A stretch of DNA of 64,000 bases from Aequorivita sinensis (GTDB taxonomy: Bacteria; Bacteroidota; Bacteroidia; Flavobacteriales; Flavobacteriaceae). The notes below the pieces were generated by a model. That model was given only the letters and a program-made list of their open reading frames with translations, was not told the DNA's origin and made no database searches. A program made the position numbers and the translations under genes. The stretch's first letter is position 1. Every line of letters begins with the position of its first letter. The stretch covers positions 1 to 64,000 of the forward strand of contig NZ_VDMC01000012.1 of NCBI RefSeq assembly GCF_006346335.1, written 5' to 3'. This document shows positions 55,268 through 62,630 of the stretch, piece by piece.

Positions 55268-55663
55268 TTATACTTTAGGGGGTTGGAAAAGCGATTCCAG
55301 ATATCTGGAAGTGAAGTTTACTTTATGTAAGTTAAACTGTTTTTTCTCTTCAAACTTTAGTCGATTGGTTAAAGCCGAATTGTTGTTCGCAATAATTAAT
55401 ACTAAAGGGTGACAACATTGATGATGGGAATGGACTGGTGTATTCTCCTTATCTGGGTTATTATGATGCCCTTCATTTTTTGCATCATTGTCAATGTAAT
55501 CTTCAACTACATATTCAAGGAAAGAGTCTCCATAAACTTTATGGTCTTGATAATGGGTAATAATGCTTGAAATTTCTTTAATTGGTCCACAAAAGTCCAT
55601 ATCAATGCTAATTCCCTGAAAAAAGAATAAAATTGACATTGATATGGAAAAGAATATTTTCAT
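55268..55663 (-). CDS. Exported His/Cys-rich small protein of the metal module
   Basis: About 131 residues from the ATG at 55663; a TTG 12 bases upstream is the alternative. A signal peptide (MKIFFSISMSILFFFQGISI) is followed by an acidic segment and the motif HSHHQCCHPLVLIIANNN, which groups four histidines and two cysteines. Such small proteins commonly precede czcA in Bacteroidota and may bind metal in the periplasm. It is the first gene of the metal transcript and directly follows the promoter/operator at 55673-55707. Confidence 0.72.
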   Translation of the reverse strand: MKIFFSISMSILFFFQGISIDMDFCGPIKEISSIITHYQDHKVYGDSFLEYVVEDYIDNDAKNEGHHNNPDKENTPVHSHHQCCHPLVLIIANNNSALTNRLKFEEKKQFNLHKVNFTSRYLESLFQPPKV

Positions 55664-55672
55664 AAAGTTTGA

Positions 55673-55707
55673 CAAAGATACAAATTAATCGATGCACAGG
55701 TTGTGCA
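55673..55707 (-). promoter_or_regulatory. Promoter and inverted-repeat operator of the metal operon
   Basis: On the minus strand TATCTTTG (55673-55680) is a full -7 match, 9 bases before the ATG at 55663, so the transcript would have almost no leader. TGCACA-GGT-TGTGCA (55693-55707) is a perfect 6-base inverted repeat with a 3-base spacer, placed where the -33 element would be. The core TGCACAGG and its distance from the -7 element are shared with the site at 43323-43359. Confidence 0.65.
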
Positions 55708-55786
55708 ATTATAATGATACTCAGGAGTTGAAATAGCAAGTGTGGCCCTGAATGAATTGTAGTGCAACGGAAATGAATGGTGGGCT

Positions 55787-55877
55787 ACTCTTGCTGCGCG
55801 TTGCTGGAAGTGGGTGATTGTAGAGAGTGAGGCACGAACGAACGAAAAGAACCGACCGGAAGCAAATGGGTGTGCGG
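55787..55877 (+). repeat. 91-bp direct repeat R3, right border of the metal module
   Basis: It matches R2 (40833-40923) at 88 of 91 positions in the same orientation: the differences are T/A after GAACG, T/C in GACTGG and C/G in AATGGC. It lies between the metal promoter and the defence cluster. Left flanks of the copies also share a weak GGA/CAACGGA word. Confidence 0.9.
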
Positions 55878-55958
55878 GTAGGACTTTGTACAGGTGAACT
55901 TCAAGACGGACGAATACAGTTAATGTTTGTGTTTTGATAAATATGGATTGAAGGATTT

Positions 55959-56669
55959 TTATAAATACAGACCAGGTAATATGCTTTGAGGAATTAGATG
56001 CCGCAATGGTAATGTAATTAAACTCTCTTCACCGAATTCAAAATCAGAAAAATTACTAATGTCGCAAAAGGGGCGGTTTATTGTAGGCGTTTCTATACTA
56101 ATATGAAAGCCGAACGGTATAAAAGTGATTTCCCCGAATGTTCGAGCGTATCCATCCATATTTGACCAAGATAATGGATTTCTTAAACTTATGGCACTGG
56201 ACATATACATTAAAAGCCGAATGTCTGGTGGCAATGATTTACTTTTCCTGTCTAATATAAATTCCCTTATACTTGGTTTTTTTAGGAAGAAGCCGCTGTT
56301 ATCAAGGGCAACAAACATCGTCAGTATCTGCTTCAGGACATTTAAAGGTTTTATTTCATATTCTGCGCAAATGAAATTATTGGCATAGACGCGATGTGTC
56401 AATACATATGCACCTTGTTTGGCGAAATCAATATAATCATTTGCATACCAGCTACCAGTATTCTTGTTGCAAGAACCACATAAATGATAACCACCAGCAC
56501 CACGGTTACTTCGCTTACGACCTCCATAACGATAACTGGACTTGTCTAATAAGTTTTCTTTATCTTGAAAAAGAACAGGTGAGGAATTAAAAGCACCTTG
56601 GGGAGGAATATGTTCGAAAGTTAATGTTTCAAAGTTTCCGCATAATTTGCAAGTGTCTTTATTTCTCAT
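55959..56669 (-). CDS. HNH-like Cys/His protein, last gene of the defence cluster
   Basis: About 236 residues from the ATG at 56669; a TTG 24 bases upstream is possible. The N-terminus has CKLCG (C7, C10), EHIPP (H20) and later CGSCNKNTGSWY. This C-x2-C...EH...C-x2-C spacing is that of zinc-bound HNH/His-Me endonuclease-like proteins. The rest is not recognised. It follows the DUF262 gene by 88 bases on the same strand and ends about 80 bases from repeat R3. A nuclease role in phage defence is inferred from the motif and the location; the active site is not proven. Confidence 0.6.
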   Translation of the reverse strand: MRNKDTCKLCGNFETLTFEHIPPQGAFNSSPVLFQDKENLLDKSSYRYGGRKRSNRGAGGYHLCGSCNKNTGSWYANDYIDFAKQGAYVLTHRVYANNFICAEYEIKPLNVLKQILTMFVALDNSGFFLKKPSIREFILDRKSKSLPPDIRLLMYMSSAISLRNPLSWSNMDGYARTFGEITFIPFGFHISIETPTINRPFCDISNFSDFEFGEESLITLPLRHLIPQSILPGLYL

Positions 56670-56757
56670 TGTATTTTTTAAAAAAGCTACCAAGCCTTTT
56701 CATTATTGGCTTAAAATTAAGCTTATTATTACAACCTCGGATTCGATAGAAAAACAA

Positions 56758-58842
56758 TTAGACCGATTCGACCTGTATTTCAAAAGCCTGTTCAATCAAT
56801 TCCATTATATAATCTAATTCGGAAAGGTTTTCTAAACCAACCTCAACATCACCATTACCCCACCTTCCCAAACCGGATACATCTTTACAAATGCCTTTCG
56901 AGTCTTTTATCCGGTCAAATTCTGTATTTAATGAAAGTCTTAATCTTTTCTTCTGAGGCACTACGTCTACGAAGTTTGTTTGAGATTTAAAAGCAATGTA
57001 AAGTTTTTTAAATTCAACTCTTACAGAAGCATCCAAATTAAGAACTCGTTTTTCGAGGTTTTGAAATAACACCAACATATCGCCCTGTAAATGTTCATAG
57101 TTTTCAATGTTATAAACGGTTTGCTCCTTTGAGAGACCAGGCTCTTTATAAATGTCTAATCTTTCTTGTGACAAATGAGGTTCTTTCCAAACAATACAAG
57201 CACGTTGAGCTAAGGTTGAAGCACGTTTCAATATTGCCTGTTTATTCCAAATATCCGCTATTCTTACTGATTCGTTTAAAAATAAAGGACTCGTGTTAAA
57301 GCCTCCTTCGATAGTTTTTTTATTTGAAAAAGGCCTATCAGATAATTCAGAATTATATCCTGTTAAAGTAAGATTACCTAAGGTATGAAGATATTGGTTT
57401 TTAACCTTCTCCCAATCTTCTCCGAGCTCTTGTTGCCATTGTAGGGATAAATTTTGATTCTGTGGTAAGATATGTTCGATGGTATAATTTTCGGCGTTCA
57501 CCAGTTCCTTGCGTTTCCAGTTTTCGAGAGATTCCAATAAATAGTTTCTGGACCTGAAATTATAAACATCTTTTACCTGTAAATCCTTTGTAAATTCCGC
57601 ATCAGTGGGAAAACGTCTATAGCCATCCATTAATAAGAATGCTGCCTGAACGGATTCTAAATAGGTTTCTCTTTTAATACGCTTATAAAGGGTGCCAAAA
57701 GTTTTGTTCAAGCTATTAGTAGGAATTCCGCAAATTGCTCTTCTGAAAACATAATTTGAAACTAAAGATATAATTTGAATAAATTCATCCTTGTTGATTA
57801 GCTCATCTTCATAATCACCATAGACAGCAAGTAAAAAGGGATAAGAGGTATCGATTTTCAGCTTTGTAATTTCTTTAAGTTTTTTAGCGATATCCGGGTC
57901 TTGTTCCTTTAAAAGAGCAATGCGAACATAAAATTTTGAATATTTATGCAAGCTTTTTATAGCTTCATTGACAGATTTGAATCCATTTTTTGAATGCAGA
58001 AAATTTTTATATGTTTCATAAACAAGATTGATCTTTGGAATGGAAGCCTCTTTCATTGTGAGATAATCGCGAATAAACCAAGCAAGAGCACCTATATTTT
58101 CCCCAAAGCTTTGTTCCATCGGGTACCAATATCTTTCATAGAGAACAGTTTGTTGCTCCAAGGGCTGACCCATTAAAATATAATTGCGAATTAAATCAGC
58201 TTGGGATAAATCTAAACCAGTTGAATTTAAGCTTTCGAATATCAGTTGTGGATTGTCCTTATCTCTTTCCAGAATGACATCAACAATAATAAGCTTTTTG
58301 ATACCGTGATAGATAGCCTGAACATTATCAGAATGAAGCTTCCCTTTAAAAAATTTATAATTTTCTAATACTCTCTTAGAATAATTCCCATCAATCTCTA
58401 TTTCATCAATAAGATTTGTATAAGTGGCTTTGTCTTTACGAGTAAGAAGTAATTTGAATTTGGAGTCATCTTTTCTATGCTTATTTACAAGATATGTTTC
58501 CTGAATTTCTTCCCAAGTTTCGTCTTCAAGTGTAATGTTATCATTTTCTTTTAAAAAGTGAATTAACGCAAGAAGCATCAAGGAGACGGTTGTAAGTCTT
58601 TGTTGGCCATCTATAACAAGCAATTCAGGTACACTTGTTATCGGAGAGTTTCCGGGTTTGAAATAAACGATTGACCCTATAAAATGGGAAAGTTCGGAAG
58701 CGTCATTTCCTACCCTATAAATGTCATTAAATAATTGTTGACATTGCTTAATCTGCCAAGAGTAAGTTCTTTGATAGATTGGAATTGTGAATTGTTTTTT
58801 ACCGTCCAATAGATTTAATAACTGTGCCTGCGTTGCTTCCAT
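56758..58842 (-). CDS. DUF262-DUF1524 protein (GmrSD/SspE/BrxU-type), candidate modification-dependent nuclease
   Basis: A 694-residue three-part protein. Residues 1 to about 230 are DUF262 with IPIYQRTYSW at 20-29 and the ParB/Srx-like DGQQR at 78-82. Residues about 440-520 are DUF1524, an HNH domain with EHILPQ (His457), LHTLGNLTL (His486, Asn490), Asn497 and a closing F-x2-K (505-508). The end (about 600-694) resembles DUF5655. Members such as GmrSD, BrxU and the phosphorothioate-sensing SspE use DUF262 as an NTP-driven switch and the HNH to cut or nick foreign DNA. It starts 19 bases after the Argonaute gene stop, so it is probably its partner effector. Confidence 0.87.
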   Translation of the reverse strand: MEATQAQLLNLLDGKKQFTIPIYQRTYSWQIKQCQQLFNDIYRVGNDASELSHFIGSIVYFKPGNSPITSVPELLVIDGQQRLTTVSLMLLALIHFLKENDNITLEDETWEEIQETYLVNKHRKDDSKFKLLLTRKDKATYTNLIDEIEIDGNYSKRVLENYKFFKGKLHSDNVQAIYHGIKKLIIVDVILERDKDNPQLIFESLNSTGLDLSQADLIRNYILMGQPLEQQTVLYERYWYPMEQSFGENIGALAWFIRDYLTMKEASIPKINLVYETYKNFLHSKNGFKSVNEAIKSLHKYSKFYVRIALLKEQDPDIAKKLKEITKLKIDTSYPFLLAVYGDYEDELINKDEFIQIISLVSNYVFRRAICGIPTNSLNKTFGTLYKRIKRETYLESVQAAFLLMDGYRRFPTDAEFTKDLQVKDVYNFRSRNYLLESLENWKRKELVNAENYTIEHILPQNQNLSLQWQQELGEDWEKVKNQYLHTLGNLTLTGYNSELSDRPFSNKKTIEGGFNTSPLFLNESVRIADIWNKQAILKRASTLAQRACIVWKEPHLSQERLDIYKEPGLSKEQTVYNIENYEHLQGDMLVLFQNLEKRVLNLDASVRVEFKKLYIAFKSQTNFVDVVPQKKRLRLSLNTEFDRIKDSKGICKDVSGLGRWGNGDVEVGLENLSELDYIMELIEQAFEIQVESV

Positions 58843-58861
58843 AGAGTTTTATTTGTTTATT

Positions 58862-60973
58862 TTACAAAAACCAAAGATTGTCTTTTCCATATTCGGGGAT
58901 TTCGTTACCATCAAAATGAGGGAGCATTTCTGCGACCATTTCGGGATATTTAATGGTTACTGGTAAGTTTTGTTGTCGAACTGATTTCCAATACATTCTA
59001 CTAAATTGATAAACTTGGTCTATCAATTCTTTCACTGTTTTTGTATCGTCCACTAATTCGGCTTGGGTACAGTATATTTTTAATTTTATTGGAAATGGGT
59101 AACCGTCTGAGAAATTAAAGTGATTGTTACTATACCTGGTATTGTTGAACAATAGAAATTTTTGACGCCCGATATTGATATATGAGCCACTTATAGGCAT
59201 CAAATCTTTCCAATTCAAATCAAAAGCTACAATGTCTGAAGATTCTGTTTTATTTATTGAAACAATAAATACTGGTATGCTTAACCCTAACTTTTTTAAT
59301 CCATCTTCTATTGGCTGTAGCTCTTCTTGACCCATTGTTTTGTAGAAGTGAATTACTAAGCGTTTTATATCAGGGTTGTGATTTGCATACTCTTTTACCG
59401 CTCTTATAATAGAACCGGCTAATTCCCTTGTTTGATTTTGTTGAAAGCACTCAAAGCGGTTGAACTTTCCATTATTGGAAAAGCTGAAAGCACTACCAAT
59501 GTATTTAATATCAAAATCAGGGTTTTTGAACGCTCCTACACCAACAATCAATTCCTTTTTAATAGTGTTGTCCAAACGCCAAGGAGTACCTTTTAATTTA
59601 GCAAGAATGGCAATTGCAATGTTAGGGAGACTATAAAAATATTTGTCATTAGCCAATACTTTTTCTGCGTCTATTACTTGGGAGGAAATGCGCTTTTTTA
59701 GCAATAGTTCCTTCAATCTGTAATAAATCTTCCTTCTGGACTTATCGGGGGAATTTTTAGAAAAAGGACTGATGTAAATGGCTATATATTGAACATCAGG
59801 TTCAAAATATTTGTCGGTGATTTTGGTATAAATTTCGGGCCAAGGATTGTCTAAGTCCTCAAAACATATACTAAACCCTTTTTCAGTATAATATGGCGTA
59901 TGAATAAATTTTGACAATCCACCAAAGCCTCTTTCAGTGCCCCTAAAATAGCTGTCAATCTTTTTTGTTGCTTGTACGTCGTCTTTATGGTAAATAAAGA
60001 AAAAATGAATTTTGGTGGTATCGCTGAAATCATAGGGGCCAAATTCTTTTATCCCATTCATCGGTACGATGTGGGATTGTCTTATTCCATCTTTCTCACC
60101 AAATAATAATTGGTTACTGTTGTTTTTCACCTTTCCTATTCTAAATTCTTCTACGGGGATAAATCCATTTGAATTTAGTGGAATTAGCTGTTTAAATTCT
60201 TCGTTATTTAAATACGTTTTGTAAAAGAAATCAATTCCATTTTTGAATTTAATGTATTTGTTGGATTTATCAGGAGCCTCGGTAGCTTCGCCCAAACCAT
60301 CTCTGATATCGAAGTTCCATATTGGAAACACTTTATCATAAGCTCTTTTGCCGGCACTTGGCAAGTCTTCAAATTTATGAAGCTCATTTTCAAACATTAC
60401 CCAATTGAAAGCGGTAGGAGAAACGAATTCTTGGAGTACCTCAACTGATTCTTTATATATTTTGGGAACTCCTTCGAAAGTAACGAGTAATTCCAGTTTT
60501 TTACTAACGGTTTTAAATTGAACTCGGAGACAATAGCGGTCATATAGATTGTATTTCCCCGAACTGTCGTATTTCTTGCTTGGTAGCCAAACCTCTGTAT
60601 CGTGAATGAAATTAGGCTTTACCATTAACCCTTTATCAGTAAAATACTTATGGATTTTAGCGTTGTAATAGCGTTTTAAAATGGAAATAGAGAATGATGT
60701 ATTGTGAACCTTTGCGGAATATTCTTCTCCATATTTATCAAGCTTTTTTTCATAAGTAGGATTGACAGATTTGGTGACTGGAAAAAAACCTTCTTTTTCT
60801 TCTTCAAAAGAGGTGTAATAATGTTCTTGTTGACCAAACTCTTGAATGACCTCATCGGGGACTAAGGTGTGATACATACGAGTGAGATTAATATCTTCCT
60901 TATCGGTAAAATATAATCTTAATTCTTCCTTTGGATGGTCGAAGGTCAGGATGTTGAAACAGAGGTTGGCCAT
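58862..60973 (-). CDS. Long prokaryotic Argonaute, predicted nuclease-dead (PIWI domain)
   Basis: A 703-residue protein. The MID region runs about 390-468 with YYRLKELLLKKRISSQVI (Gln432 is typical of 5'-end binding) and LPNIAIAILAKLKGTPWRL. The PIWI domain (about 470-703) has strand ELIVGVGAF, IGSAFSFSN, LVIHFYKTMG, VSINKTESSD and the C-terminal LPVTIKYPEMVAEMLPHF. The first catalytic Asp is Gly480, the RDG-type Asp is replaced near Tyr544/Lys545, and the fourth position falls in YPE. Slicing is therefore unlikely. The N-terminal 390 residues are divergent and may hold N/PAZ-like parts. It lies between the DndE-HerA and DUF262-HNH genes with short gaps (68 and 19 bases). Confidence 0.87.
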   Translation of the reverse strand: MANLCFNILTFDHPKEELRLYFTDKEDINLTRMYHTLVPDEVIQEFGQQEHYYTSFEEEKEGFFPVTKSVNPTYEKKLDKYGEEYSAKVHNTSFSISILKRYYNAKIHKYFTDKGLMVKPNFIHDTEVWLPSKKYDSSGKYNLYDRYCLRVQFKTVSKKLELLVTFEGVPKIYKESVEVLQEFVSPTAFNWVMFENELHKFEDLPSAGKRAYDKVFPIWNFDIRDGLGEATEAPDKSNKYIKFKNGIDFFYKTYLNNEEFKQLIPLNSNGFIPVEEFRIGKVKNNSNQLLFGEKDGIRQSHIVPMNGIKEFGPYDFSDTTKIHFFFIYHKDDVQATKKIDSYFRGTERGFGGLSKFIHTPYYTEKGFSICFEDLDNPWPEIYTKITDKYFEPDVQYIAIYISPFSKNSPDKSRRKIYYRLKELLLKKRISSQVIDAEKVLANDKYFYSLPNIAIAILAKLKGTPWRLDNTIKKELIVGVGAFKNPDFDIKYIGSAFSFSNNGKFNRFECFQQNQTRELAGSIIRAVKEYANHNPDIKRLVIHFYKTMGQEELQPIEDGLKKLGLSIPVFIVSINKTESSDIVAFDLNWKDLMPISGSYINIGRQKFLLFNNTRYSNNHFNFSDGYPFPIKLKIYCTQAELVDDTKTVKELIDQVYQFSRMYWKSVRQQNLPVTIKYPEMVAEMLPHFDGNEIPEYGKDNLWFL

Positions 60974-61041
60974 TTTTACAGAGTTTATTACGGGTTCATC
61001 TAACTGGTATTAAAGGAAATTCATATTAGTTTGAATTATTT

Positions 61042-62628
61042 TTATATAAATCTGTTGACTTTAATCTTCTTAAATTTCTTACCCATTCCTAAAACAATTG
61101 CGGTGGCGTCTTTAATAATCAATTCGCCTAATGCCAATCCTGCAATAGCTTCTTTTATTTCTTGAAATTCATTCCCTGAAACACCAAAGAGATCCTTAAT
61201 TACCGCATCTGTAATAGATTGTTGTTTCATAATGAGCGGGTACTGGGCGTTTGCATAAAAGTCAAAGAATTTTGATTTGTAACTATCCATATTTTGAGTA
61301 GCCAGAATAATACTAAGTCCTTTATTTCGTCCTACTGCTATTAAATCTCGCAAAGGCTTATTATCAAAGTCGAGCATATAGTGTGCTTCGTCAATAATAG
61401 TGAAGTGGCGGATTTGGACACATTGATCAGACACTTCTTGTTTTGGAAGCTTTTCGTAAATAGTATTGAGTTTGGAAATAATAAAATATACTATGGCCTT
61501 CGCCAAGGGGCCATCTTTTGGATAACCATCCATTTTCACAATAAAACTATTGTTGATAAGGTCGATGTTGTCTTCTTTTGAGAAGAGATTATTTCTTATG
61601 AGTTGCTTTAAAACTGATTTTATACTGTCGTCCTTACTTCTGTCTTTTTCATTTTGAAGATTATTATACTCATCTAAAATGATTTCGAAAGAAAGGGGTT
61701 TGTTTTTAGTTTTCCTGTAAGACGCAATAACTGCTTCTGCCAGCCTATTACTCATATTGGCGCTCATTCTTGCATTATCAATTGCACAAATGGCGTTGGC
61801 TAATTCAGAGGCATATAGATTGATTTCATTTTGAGTTTTTCCTTCAAAGTTTTTAAAAGGTGAAAATGGCAAAGGGGCTTTAATAGGGTCTAAAATTGCA
61901 TTGTCTTCTAATTCAAAGTGATTGAACCAAGAACGATTGGCAGGGTCGGAAAACTCGCCTTTATAATCAAAAAAAAGGAAATTTACCGGGTACGCAGTTT
62001 CTATAGTTAAAGACCGCATTTCGCGCATTAAAACTGCCAATAAATTTGATTTACCTGATCCTGTGGAACCAGCAATTAAAATTTGTGTATTAGGAATCTC
62101 TCTACCGTTTAAGTTTAAAGTGGCAGGAATATCTCCTTCAAACATTCCTATATTTAAATCTAAGAATGGGATGGCACCAAATGACGCATTTCCAGATGTA
62201 GTTGTTATATTCAACCAATTATCTAAATTGTCATCATTCATCAAATACTTTAAGCCTTGTTGCATTTCGTAATTGATAACCCGGCTTCGGTTTGCGGCAA
62301 CTGACCAGTCGAGTTCTAAATGATTGTAGCGATATTTTATTAAGCTGGACCACATTTGCTGTAAATCGAATTTGGTGAAGGTAGTTTCGTGGATCCGTAA
62401 ACTATCCATAGAGAGTTTTTCAATTTCTGACCAATTCCGTTTGTGGTTTTGACTTAAACCCGCTGCTAATGCCAATCGTTGTAATAGATTATTGTTTAAA
62501 CTTATGTGTTTAGTGTCTTTATGATATTCCACTAAGTTTAATTTTTTTTCTATTTTTTGTTTTAGAGGCAACAAGCTATCAATTAAGCCTTCACTTTGTC
62601 TAATATTATGTAATGCTACTTCTTCCAT
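61042..62628 (-). CDS. DndE-like domain fused to a HerA-type (DUF87) ATPase
   Basis: A 528-residue protein. Residues about 6-130 resemble DndE of DNA-phosphorothioation systems: IRQSEGLIDSLLPLK at the start, HISLNNNLLQRLALAAGLSQ in the middle, and INYEMQQGLKYL at the end. The rest is a HerA/FtsK-type ATPase with Walker A GSTGSGKS (187-194), FLFFDYKGEF (217-226), Walker B FTIIDEAHYM (409-418) and ILATQN. HerA forms hexamers that translocate DNA and usually drives a partner nuclease. The start is 2 bases from the upstream stop, so coupling is strong. The DndE call rests on motif pattern, the HerA call is firm. Confidence 0.82.
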   Translation of the reverse strand: MEEVALHNIRQSEGLIDSLLPLKQKIEKKLNLVEYHKDTKHISLNNNLLQRLALAAGLSQNHKRNWSEIEKLSMDSLRIHETTFTKFDLQQMWSSLIKYRYNHLELDWSVAANRSRVINYEMQQGLKYLMNDDNLDNWLNITTTSGNASFGAIPFLDLNIGMFEGDIPATLNLNGREIPNTQILIAGSTGSGKSNLLAVLMREMRSLTIETAYPVNFLFFDYKGEFSDPANRSWFNHFELEDNAILDPIKAPLPFSPFKNFEGKTQNEINLYASELANAICAIDNARMSANMSNRLAEAVIASYRKTKNKPLSFEIILDEYNNLQNEKDRSKDDSIKSVLKQLIRNNLFSKEDNIDLINNSFIVKMDGYPKDGPLAKAIVYFIISKLNTIYEKLPKQEVSDQCVQIRHFTIIDEAHYMLDFDNKPLRDLIAVGRNKGLSIILATQNMDSYKSKFFDFYANAQYPLIMKQQSITDAVIKDLFGVSGNEFQEIKEAIAGLALGELIIKDATAIVLGMGKKFKKIKVNRFI

Positions 62629-62630
62629 AT

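Noticed and set aside
40348-55877. R1-R3 considered as CRISPR or tRNA-like repeats
   Set aside because: Only three copies with irregular spacing (0.4 and 15 kb), no uniform spacers, no cas genes and no cloverleaf.
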